DNA of 64,000 nt, from the NCBI GenBank assembly GCA_949361645.1, contig OX442430.1, positions 8,071,542 through 8,135,541 of the forward strand, in the 5' to 3' direction. The notes under the pieces were generated by a model that was given only the letters and a program-made list of their open reading frames with translations, did not search any database and had not been told where the DNA came from. The translations under genes and the position numbers were made by a program. Shown piece after piece: positions 21,333 through 32,013 of this stretch; the first letter of the stretch is position 1, and each line of letters begins with the position of its first letter. This stretch comes from Spongilla lacustris (Eukaryota; Porifera; Demospongiae; Spongillida; Spongillidae).

Positions 21333-24300
21333 ATGCAGCGCCATTCAGACAGTTTTTGCTCCTTCAGAACCAGCCTAGGAGCTCAGAAGTACCCTCACTT
21401 CGCGCCAAAGTCCCCGGGCCCGTACTTCTCTCCGATAGATCCCCATCTACGTCACTACTACGAGAGAAAACAGTTGAGAAGCGCGCCTTGTTCGTCCCCC
21501 GCCGGCGGGAAGGACAGTTCCAAGGCCCACGACAGTCCTTCGCTAACACGTCCTTCATCTTGCACAAACCAGACGTCCTACGTGGTAGCTGTAAAAACCT
21601 ATGACCATCCAAAAGCTGGCACCAACGCCAAGGTGTACATAACACTGCACGGAGATAAGGGCAAGATATCCAAGAAGAGACTCGTGCACGGAAGTAGGCG
21701 GAAAGGCGACCGTCAAGGCACTTTTAAGTTTGAGCCAGGGAGCGTGGAGAAGTTTCGCATCCGGGGGCCCCCTGTCGGGGACCTGGTACAGGTACACATT
21801 GAGAACAGCGGCCGAAGAGAGGACCAGGGATGGTGGCTGGATCACATCGCGGTAAAAGAAGCCACCTCGGGTAAGAAATGGCTCTTTCCGTGCAACAAAT
21901 GGTTGTCGCTGCATCACGGGGACTGCGCAACGCAGCGCACACTGCTCCCGAAGCAAAGCGAGGAGACTAGCCACCCGTATACGGTCCAGCTATTTACCGG
22001 AAATGTCCGCGGAGCAGGTACGGACGCTAACGTCTTCGTTACTTTGGCGGGGGAAAAGGCGACGAGCGCCAAGACTCATGTAACTGGGTGCAAGTTTACG
22101 AGCGGAGCTACCGAAACGTTCGTTATGGTAACGAAAGATGTTGGAGAGATGAAGAGCCTAACAGTTGAACACGATAACACCGGTTTTGGTCCGAGCTGGT
22201 TCTTGGATAAGGTTAGCTCGTCCAAGAAAAGTGCACACGTGCGCATGGTGAGTTTATAACTTTATTTTTTTTCATTAGGTCACAGTCACAGACCACCTCT
22301 CCAATGAAACGGTGGTCTTCCCCTGTGGGGTGTGGCTAGCACGTGATGTGGGGGATGGTGATATAAGGCGAGTGCTCTATCCCTCCCACACCTCTTTTCC
22401 ACCTCCCCAAAGCCACACCTACCTGGTGACAACGACCACAGGCAACATGAAGGGGGCGGGGACTGATTCAAGTGTGTACATCTCTTTACATGGAAGCATA
22501 GCCAACAGTGGGGAGTGGAGGCTGGAGAACAGCAAGTCTAACTTTGAGAGGGGGAGGTGAGGGTGGAACAAGTGTAAGGGGGAGGTGAGGAGTGGAACAA
22601 GTGTAAGGGGGAGGTGAGGGTTGGAACAAGTGTAAGGGGGAGGTGAGGGTTGGAACAAGTGTAAGGGGGAGGTGAGGAGTGGAACAAGTGTAAGGGGGAG
22701 GTGAGGAGTGGAACAAGTGTAAGGGGAGGTGAGGAGTGGAACAAGTGTAAGGGGGAGGTGAGGAGTGGAACAAGTGTAAGGGGGAGGTGAGGAGTGGAAC
22801 AAGTGTAAGGGGAGGTGAGGAGTGGAACAAGTGTAAGGGGGAGGTGAGGAGTGGAACAAGTGTAAGGGGGGAAGTGAGGGTTGGAACAAGTGTAAGGGGG
22901 AGGTGAGGAGTGGAACAGGTGTAAGGGGGAGGTGAGGAGTGGAACAGGTGTAAGGGGGAGGGGCCTATGTGTGTATACTAATTACCCATGTAACATGCAG
23001 GATAGACACATTCTGCCTCAAGATGGCTGACCTTGGAGATCTACAGCGTGTGTCTGTACGCCATGACTGGACCAGTAGCTCTCGTAGCTGGTACCTTGTA
23101 CAGGTGGAGGTGAGGGATGAAAGGGGTGTGGCCTACCTCTTCCCATGCCACCAGTGGCTGTCTGCAGATGAAGGAGATGGCAGCACAGAGAGAGAGCTAA
23201 CCCTATCCAGGGGGGAGCCTAAGCCATTGGACTCTGCTGGTAGGCCTGGGGACTAGTCTGTTTGTAAGGGCTGGGCACCAGCCATGACTTTGCACATACA
23301 GTATGTTCCATATGTGGCATATGCCCCTGTATGTCCATATATGGTGTATGCCCATATATGTTCATATGCAGCTTATGTCCATGTATGGCCATCATACATT
23401 TTAGGTTCAACCTCCCAGCAGTACAAATATACACTTTTGGTAACCACGGGCAACCAAGTGGGGTCTACCAGCAATGCTGATGTGTATGTCACTCTCCATG
23501 GAGGGGGAGGGGCTACAGAGAGGGTGTGGGTGGACAAGTGTCACCTCCAGCGGGGACACACCCACAGGGTTGAGGTTCTCTCTCCTGTCTTGGTGGACCC
23601 GGTAGACAAGATATGTGTTGGCCATGATAGTCCAGGTCATGAAACCAGCTGGTACCTGGAGAAGGTATGTTGTCCCCAGCATTGTTATCAACACTGGTAA
23701 TAACTAACCATTGCTTATAACCTTGTGTTTATAACCATTGCTTATAACCTTGTGTTTATAACCATTAGATTGAGCTGGAGGCAGGAGGTCAAAAGGTCGT
23801 GTTCTTGTCCCAGGGATGGTTGAGCAGTGAGGTGGGGAGGGTGGAGGTAGAGCTGCATTGCACCGTTCCCATCCAAAGTAAGGGTATTGAGCCAGCACGA
23901 TGTGCTAATCACCTCCCTCTCTCCCCCTTCTCCCCCACAGGTAAACTGTGGAGGCTGTGTGTGTGGACAAGTGACCTCCTGGGGGCGGGGACTGACGCAA
24001 ATGTGTTCTTACAAGTATTTGGGGAAGATGGGAGGGGCTCCAGGAAACTGCTTCTTGGGAGCAGTGTAGAGAACTTTGAGAGAGGTCAGGTGGACATGTT
24101 TGAAGTGGAGTTGGAAGGTAAACCTCTCACATCACTCACCACAACTAATACACTCCCTTCTTACCGCTAGGCCTGGGCACCCCTCAAAGGGTGGTGATTG
24201 GTCATGACAACACTGGACCCTATCCTGACTGGCACCTGGAGAAGGTGGAGCTTATCTCCATGGCAACAGGGGCTCGGTACCTGTGCCCATGTGGCCGTTG

Positions 24301-27300
24301 GCTAGCAGCAGGGGGAGGAGGCACTACAGCTGAGCTGAAGGCCATTTTGGTACAAGGAAGTGTCCCATCTCCCCCATGTGACCCTGGAGCTATGGGAAGT
24401 GTCCCCTGTGACCCTGGAGCTATGGGGAGTGTCCACTGTGACCCTGGAGCTATGGGGAGTGTCCCCTGTGACCCTGGAGCTATGGGAAGTGTCCCATCCC
24501 CATGTGATCCAGATGAGTACGAGGAAGATTATGAAGATGGTGGAGATGATGACATATTGGAGAAGTCTATAGAAGAGGAAGTGTCTTTGCCCAGTGAGGT
24601 GGCAGGGTCACCTGAGGGACATCATGAGGTGGCAAGGTCACCTGAGGGACATCATGAGGTGGCAGGGTCACCTTGTACAGAGGAGGGACATCATGAGGTG
24701 GCAGGGTCACCTGAGGGACATCATGAGGTGGCAAGGTCACCTGAGGGACATCATGAGGTGGCAGGGTCACCTGAGGGACATCATGAGGTGGCAGGGTCAC
24801 CTGAGGGACATCATGAGGTGGCAGGGTCACCTCATACAGAGGAGGGACATCATGAGGTGGCAAGGTCACCTGAGGGACATCATGAGGTGGCAAGGTCACC
24901 TGAGGGACATCATGAGGTGGCAGGGTCACCTGAGGGACATCATGAGGTGGCAAGGTCACCTTGTACAGAGAAGGGACATCATGAGGTGGCAAGGTCACCT
25001 GAGGGACATCATGAGGTGGCAAGGTCACCTGAGGGACATCATGAGGTGGCAGGGTCACCTCGTACAGAGAAGGGACATCATGAGGTGGCAGGGTCACCTG
25101 AGGGACATCATGAGGTGGCAGGGTCACCTCGTACAGAGGAGGGACATCATGAGGTGGCAAGGTCACCTTGTACAGAAAGTAGCCACACCCACAGCACATA
25201 TTCCAAGGTATCTCAAAGTAAGTAACTCCCCTCTCGAGGGCTCCCTCTCATCCTCCTCCCATACTCCACCCAACCTCAAATAACTGTATTGAAGTGCTCT
25301 TGCCAAGAATAGATCCAAATTCTCAGTTTAGATAAGCTTGCAAGATAAAGGCAGGGGCCCTATTGCAAGTAAATAAAACTGCACACATGTCCATGTTGTG
25401 ACCATAGTGTACATGTGGTTAGGGTTAGGGTTAGGGTACATAGTGTCCATGTTGTGACCATAGTGTACATGTTGTGACCATATAGTGTCCATGTTGGGAC
25501 CATATAGTGTCCATGTTGTGACCATAGTGTACATGTTGTGACCATATAGTGTACATGTTGTGACCATATAGTGTCCATGTTGGGACCATATAGTGTACAT
25601 GTTGTGACCATATAGTGTCCATGTTGTGACCATATAGTGTACATGTTGTGACCATATAGTGTACATGTTGTGACCATATAGTGTCCATGTTGTGACCATA
25701 TAGTGTCCATGTTGTGACCATAGTGTCCATGTTGTGACCATATAGTGTACATGTTGTGACCATAGTGTCCATGTTGTGACCATATAGTGTACATGTTGTG
25801 ACCATATAGTGTCCATGTTGTGACCATATAGTGTACATGTTGTGACCATATAGTGTACATGTTGTGACATAGTGTACATGTTGTGACCATATAGTGTACA
25901 TGTTGTGACCATATAGTGTACATGTTGTGACCATATAGTGTCCATGTTGTGACCATATAGTGTACATGTTGTGACCATATAGTGTACATGTTGTGACCAT
26001 AGTGTACATGTTGTGACCATATAGTGTACATGTTGTGACCATATGTCTATATAGGTCCATAGCTATATGCTAAATGGTCATTACCTAGCCTGGGCACCCC
26101 TTACTCTAGTCAGGTCCCCATGCCCTTTCCACATACTTCTTCTCTTTGCAGAAATCACCTACACAGTGCACACCACTGTGGCTTCTCGATTTGTTCCTGA
26201 CAGTGGTGCCCATCTAGCCGTTATTCTATTTGGAGAACAGTTGACCTCTGACCCAATACCTCTGAAGGTCCTTTGCAGTAGGCCTGGGGCCTTGGCAACA
26301 ACAGAAACTTTCTCAGTGATGGGTCAGAATGTGGGTGTGGTCAGGGGTCTAAAGGTGTGGCTTGATACTCCTAATCCTGGGGAGTGCTGGATGGTGACGG
26401 AGGTGTGTCTGGCCCACCCACACACTGACGAGGTGCTCCATTTCCCCTGTGGCCGGTGGGTGGGGGCGGGGCCACCTCATGAGCTAAGGCCGGCTGACCT
26501 GCTGAGCAGCACCACTGGAGCAGCCAGCAGTCTGACCACTAGTGGGCCTGGGGACAAGGGAACTGCAACCTCTTCTCTGATTGGTAGGTCATTGAATGTG
26601 TGTTGATTGAAATTTACGGTATGATCATGATAAATTCACCCACGCAATTCAACAAAATTTACCATTGCTATGGCAATGTAGTGTGTCAATATTTCATCTT
26701 ACCTGGAGGCCAAACGTTGCCAATATGACCCAGGGGGAGGGGCATACAGGGGTACATAGGGGAGGGGCATACAGGGGTACATAGTGGGAGGGGCATACTG
26801 AGGTGCAGAAGGGGAGGGGCATACAGGGGTACATAGGGGAGGGTCATACTGAGGTACAGAAGGGGAGGGGCTTACAGGGATACATAGGGGGAGGGGCATA
26901 CTGAGGTGCAGAAGGGGAGGGGCTTACAGGGGTACATAGGGAGGGGCATACAGGGAGGGGCATACTGAGGTGCAGAAGGGGAGGGGCATACTGAGGTGCA
27001 GAAGGGGAGGGGCATACTGAGGTGCAGAAGGGGAGGGGCATACAGGGTGCTAATGTTGGGTACATTGTCTCTCTCCTGCAGGGTATGAGGTGAGGCTTAC
27101 AACGGCTGATAAGAAGCACTCTGGCTATCCCCAGAAGGTCCTTCTAGTTCTTATGGGAGAGAATGGAAATTCCAACACATTTGAGTTCAAGAACTCAACA
27201 CGTTCCCCCAAGTTTCAGCGTGGTCAGACAGATATATTCCAGATAGCATGCAAAGACATAGGTCCTTTGAAATCTGTAAGAGTAGCGCACTCTTCAAGAA

Positions 27301-27593
27301 GGAAGGAACAGAAGCATATACCACCTGGTGTGTTGAGATAGTGTTAGTTAGCGTGTGTTGTCACATAAGACCCACCCCTTTGTCCCCACAGGTCATCCCT
27401 GTGTTAAATGGTACCTCTTTGAAGTGTGTCTAATACGTCTGGTCGATAAACAGAAGTATGTTTAGTAGTTAATGTCAAAAATTATTAATTTATGCTTTGC
27501 TCTCTCAGGTGTCATTTCTTCTGTAGACAATGGATTGCTGAGAGCGGTGGAAGCAAGCCAAACTTTACTGAACTTACGGCGCAGCAATTTTGA
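21333..27593 (+). CDS. LOXHD1-like protein with seven PLAT domains, 1283 aa
   Basis: PLAT/LH2 domains are beta-sandwiches that bind lipid or protein partners at membranes; LOXHD1 is built from tandem PLAT domains. Exons: 21333-22247, 22279-22556, 23001-23239, 23405-23664, 23769-23877, 23941-24117, 24171-25217, 26152-26583, 27082-27327, 27392-27455, 27509-27593; 3852 nt. After about 80 disordered residues, seven PLAT repeats follow. Most start with a GAGTDANVFVTL-type strand and close with a FPCxxWL motif: LFPCNKWLS, VFPCGVWLA, LFPCHQWLS, VFLSQGWLS, LCPCGRWLA, HFPCGRWVG, FFCRQWIAE. Between PLAT5 and PLAT6 the 1047-bp exon encodes a low-complexity linker: four CDPGAMGSV repeats, an acidic patch (DEYEEDYEDGGDDD) and about 21 SPEGHHEVA repeats. 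The last exon ends with QQF and TGA. The family assignment is firm, but one-to-one orthology with LOXHD1 is not shown. Confidence 0.9.
22557..22962. repeat. 29-bp array copying a splice donor, PLAT gene
   Basis: About 14 units of GTGAGGAGTGGAACAAGTGT plus AAGGGGGAG. The exon ends GAGAGGGGGAG|GTGAGG, so each unit repeats the final exon bases and the donor. Confidence 0.95.
24382..24500 (+). repeat. 30-bp coding repeat CDPGAMGSV(P/H)
   Basis: Four in-frame copies of a 30-bp unit within the long linker exon of the PLAT gene. Confidence 0.9.
24597..25190 (+). repeat. 30/39-bp coding repeat, (A/G)xSPEGHHEV
   Basis: About 21 in-frame units: 10-residue SPEGHHEVAR/G, with 13-residue variants that insert CTEE, HTEE, CTEK or RTEK. 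All lengths are multiples of three and no stop occurs, as expected for a translated repeat under frame selection. Confidence 0.95.
25390..26048. repeat. 22-bp tandem array, PLAT gene intron
   Basis: About 29 units of ACATGTTGTGACCATATAGT plus GT, with shorter units lacking TA. It lies in the intron between the exons at 24171-25217 and 26152-26583. Confidence 0.97.
25419..25436 (+). repeat. Interstitial telomere-type (TTAGGG)3
   Basis: Three perfect TTAGGG units, preceded by GG and followed by T, interrupt the start of the 22-bp array. Confidence 0.85.
26730..27050. repeat. GGGGAGGGGCATAC-type minisatellite, PLAT gene intron
   Basis: Interleaved units of GGGGAGGGGCATACAGGGGT and GGGGAGGGGCATACTGAGGT in the intron before the exon at 27082. 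Confidence 0.9.
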
Positions 27594-27991
27594 ATATTTT
27601 GTGCACACAATATCAACTGCAAATCATCGTAAAATCACGAGGGGCGGTGCATGTAATCACGTGGCTTCATATTGTATGCAAGGTAGACGATTTCGGAGTT
27701 AATTAATTAACACGCGCCGCGCGCCGCTATCGTTGTACACGTACGTACGTGTGTGGTCGCGAAGATCGTGTGACTTTTGCTACACTTATGAATGTGTGGT
27801 TACCGAGAGTAAGCTTACCAGGTGGAGAAGAGGCGCAAGATAAGGGAACGACTCAGCGAGTGAGCTATTTGTAATATAACAGGATCGCACTAGTGGGAGT
27901 GGCTTGTTTGCTTGAGCGTGAGCTGGGGGGTCACACTTATACGAGCACTGCGCCGTCCATCACAGGTAGGCATGTCTGCTGCAAGATAGCA
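27594..27991. promoter_or_regulatory. Intergenic region PLAT gene / MAP3K19-like
   Basis: About 400 bp holding the PLAT 3' end and the MAP3K19-like promoter. The part at 27710-27960 is GC-richer with several ACGTACGT/CGCG motifs. No core promoter element can be named. Confidence 0.35.
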
Positions 27992-30900
27992 ATGGCCCGC
28001 AACAATCTTCTCAAGAACTATCACCGGTTGGCTGAAGACGCCCTTCTAGGGGATAGGTGAGAGGCGCCCTAACGGCCTACGACAAAGCGCGTGCGATGTT
28101 ACCCTGGTGTTACTAGTGCTCGTTAGCAACGCTCGAGCGCACCCCTCTGACACCAAGTATTAATTGGGTCGCTTTTTGTTTCAGGAGCAGTGCGGACGAT
28201 CCTATTCTTTCTGCTTCAGCGGTAAGCCCTACGTGTTATAACGTATTCATGGCGGCTGGTGCGCATATAAACAGTCGATGAATGTGGTGCGCTCGTGCAG
28301 TGTTTGTACAGTGCAGCTGGTGCATTCCTTGCCGAACGTGATTTAGTAAACATGCTGCCACATTGCGGTCAATTCTTCTGTAATTGCACAATTTACGTGA
28401 TGTGCATGAGGGGAGCTGCAGCGATTGATGGTAACATTCCCTCCACCCCCCCCCCCCCCCCCCCCCCCCCACTCCCCTGCCTCTTTCCTGGCAGAATGGC
28501 CAATTGGAGAGAGTTGAAAACATCCTGGAGCAACATCACTCCTCTGTGGATGCCCGGGGCAAGGACACTGGAGACACACCTCTGATTGCAGCTGCTAGGA
28601 ACGGACATGCTAATGTGTGTAGGTGTGACTGTGAGAGGGAGGGAGGAGGGAGGGGACAGAGGGAGGGAGGGGACAGAGGGAGGGAGGGAGGGAGGGGACA
28701 GAGGGAGGGAGGGAGGGAGGGGACAGAGGGAGGGAGGGAGGGAGGGGACAGAGGGAGGGAGGGAGGGAGGGGACAGAGGGAGGGAGGGAGGGAGGGGACA
28801 GAGGGAGGGAGGGAGGGAGGGAGGGAGGGAGGGAGGGAGGGAGGGAGGGAGGGAGGGAGGGGGGGGAGGGAGGGAGGGAGAGGGAGGTACAGGACAGAGG
28901 GCAAGGGGGAGATGATTTCTTTACTCTCAGGTGGTAAAGCTACTGTTGAGGTATGGAGCTGACATCACACTCCAAAATGACCAGGGAGAGACAGCTTTGG
29001 AAGTGGCCCCTGATGAAATGAGAAAGTTGATTCTAGGTAGGAAGGGCAAAATGGGAGGGGCATGTGTGGGTGGGGCATGATGAACATGTGTGGGTGGGGC
29101 ACGTATACCAGCCTCCTCCCCTCACAGGCAGTGTTACCCATGAAGGTAGGACGATGTCCAACGCACAGGCCTTGCTCCAGTCTGCATGGCTGGGGGACTC
29201 AGTGTCTGTCAAAAAACACCTGGTGAGTAGTTAGAGTGTATGCGTAGAGCCAGACATTGGGGGTACGCACATGTGATTACCCCTCCATATACCACTACTC
29301 CTTACCACCACCTTTCCTCTACCTTTCCTCCACTTTCCATCCTCTTTCTCTCCTCTTTCCCTCCACTTTCCCTCCACTTTCCCTCCACCTCCCTCCACTT
29401 TCCCTCCACTTTCCCTCCTCTTTCCCTCCACTTTCCCTCCTCTTTCCCTCCACCTCCCTCCACCTCCCTCCACTTTCCCTCCACTTTCCCTCCACTTTCC
29501 CTCCACTTTCCCTCCACTTTCCCTCCACTTTCCCTCCACTTTCCCTCCACTTTCCCTCCGCTTTCCCTCCAGTCTGGATCTCATTACATTGATGTCAATT
29601 GCAAGAATAATGATGGCCTCACTCCAGTGCTGTTAGTAACCAGGGACATTGCCCTCTTTGAGAAAGGTTAGTGGGCTTCATCAGTGGTTAGTTATTAGTC
29701 CAATGGTTATTAATTGCCTCCTCCCCATGCAGTACACAATGCTATGACCTCAGAGTACAATCCTGTGAAGGTGTTGGAGAACCTCATAGAAAGTCAGGCG
29801 TGAGTTATTAAAGGGTTTAGGGTATGTATTAATGGTTAGCTAAATGTATCCAAATACTCCATACAATGTCACACTAGTGACTTATTGTTTTGCTAATTTA
29901 ATAATTACTGTATTATAATAAATGACTTAAGATAATTGAGTTATTGTGAATATTGTGCTTGCTCTATAGAAATAAAAATCTTCATTGCATGGGGGTGGGT
30001 GGGTCTACGTAATTATTGGGCAGGTTATGAATTCAGGTTATCTAAGCTAGTTAGCACGATGAATTTGTTCTGCATAATTAATATTTTCCTGTATCTCCTA
30101 TTCCCACCTCCCAAACTCACCTCCTCCCCATCCCTCTGTGCAGTGACATCAATGCCTGTGACAAGCAAGGTCGCTCGGCCCTTCACCTGGTGGCTTCCTC
30201 TGACAGCATCCATGCCAAAAGGATGGTGTCATTGCTGGTCAAACATGGGTCCAGTTCTGGTGAGAGGCTTTTTAAGTATTGCCCTCAGATTAGAAGTTAG
30301 TTATTTAACCAACAGATTAGAAGTTAGTTATTTAACTAACCGATTAGAAGTTAGTTATTTAACCAACAATATTGCAGGGGCATGCTCCCTTGTGATACAT
30401 TCAGTGCTTAGGCATGGAGTATCACCCCATGTCTGCATGTGGGCATGTGTGCATGTGGGCATGTCTGCATGGGTGCATGTCTGCATGTGGGCATGTGTGT
30501 ATGTGTGCATGTGTGTATGTGTGCATGTGTGTATGGGTGCATGTGTGCATGTGGGCATGTGTGCATGTGTGCATGTGGGCATGTGTGCATGTGTGCATGT
30601 GGGCATGTGTGCATGTGTGCATGTGTGCATGTGTGCATGTGTACATTACATTTGGTTTCAAACTGCAGATTCTGTGGACTCAAAGACACTCGCTCCACTT
30701 CATGTGGCTTCATCCCAAGGTCACATGTCCATCATTGTGGCATTGGTAGAGGAGGGCGGGGCTGACATTAACAGCAGGGGAGGGGAGCAGAAGGACACGC
30801 CCCTCATCCTTACGGTCAGTGTATTTAGGATGATTGCTCACTGATTCTGACTCCATGTCGCCATTCCGTGTGCCCATGTTCCCATATCTCCAGGCACGCA

Positions 30901-31982
30901 GTGGCCATAATGAAGCAGCCAAATACCTCCTTACCAAAGGGGCAGATGTCACCCTGGTCAATGAACATGGGGATACTGCCTTGTCAGTAGCCAAAACTCA
31001 AAGCATGATACAAATTTTAAAAGGTTTGTTCCCCAACATCACCTGACCTCACCTGACCTCACCTGACCTCACCTGATCTCACCTGACCTCACCTGGTCTC
31101 ACCTGACCTCACCTGATCTCACCTGACCTCTCCTGGCCTCTGTCCTTTGCAGAAGCATGGACCGAACGTTCCCAGGTGGACTTAAGGGAACAAAAGAGAA
31201 TGGCGACAGAGGCAGGTGGCTCTCCTGCTGGCTCAAACCCTGCCTCCCCCCTTACCCCTCGGGAGAAGTCGTGCTTCTTAACAGAGCACCAAATGACTAA
31301 AAGCTTTGAGTACGAAGACTCTGACTTCACTGACCATGAGACACTAAGGGCGGGTCAGTTCCCTCCTCCACACCCCTCCTTTTAGGGGCGAGTCAGTTCC
31401 CTCCTCCCCATCCCCCTTCTAAGGGCGGAACCCTCCTCCCCACTCCTCCTTTTATGGGCAGGTCAGTTCCCTCCTCACTCCTCCTTTTAGGGGCAGGTCA
31501 GTTCCCTCCTCACTCCTCCTTTTAGGGGCAGGTCAGTTCCCTCCTCTCCACTCCTCCTTTTAGGGGCAGGTCAGTTCCCTCCTCCCCACCCCTCCTTCTA
31601 GGGGCGGGTCAGTTCCCCCCTCCTTTTAGGGGCGGGTCAGTTCCCTCCTCCCCACCCCTCCTTTTAGGGGTGGGTCAGTTCCCTCCTCCCCACCCCTCCT
31701 TTTAGGGGCGGGTCAGTTCCCTCCTCCCCACCCCTCCTGTTAGGACAACAGCACCATTGATGACTCACTATTCCTCTACTCCAGATAAAGCACACCACCA
31801 TGGCAGCTTCCCCGGCCTGCTTAGTGAGGTGGAGGCAGATGATGAGTTTGAGGATGACTCAAGCAGGAGGCGCCTGAGGCATGCCAAGCACAGGGCCCAT
31901 ATCAGGGCCACCTTTGAGGGCTCAGTGACTAAACGTAAGGTGGAGAAGAAGGACTTTGTGGAGTCACCAAGGAGAAACTCAG

Positions 31983-32013
<31 letters not shown>

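Noticed and set aside
24567..25283. Alternative ORFs (MRWQGHLRDI..., VTLPPHDVPQ...) opposite or out of frame with the PLAT linker
   Set aside because: Shadow frames of the coding repeat; the SPEGHHEVA frame is the one continuous with PLAT domains on both sides.
28620..28962. Arg/Glu/Gly-rich ORF near the ankyrin exons
   Set aside because: (GGGA)n microsatellite in an intron; the ankyrin consensus GHANVVKLLL joins correctly across it.
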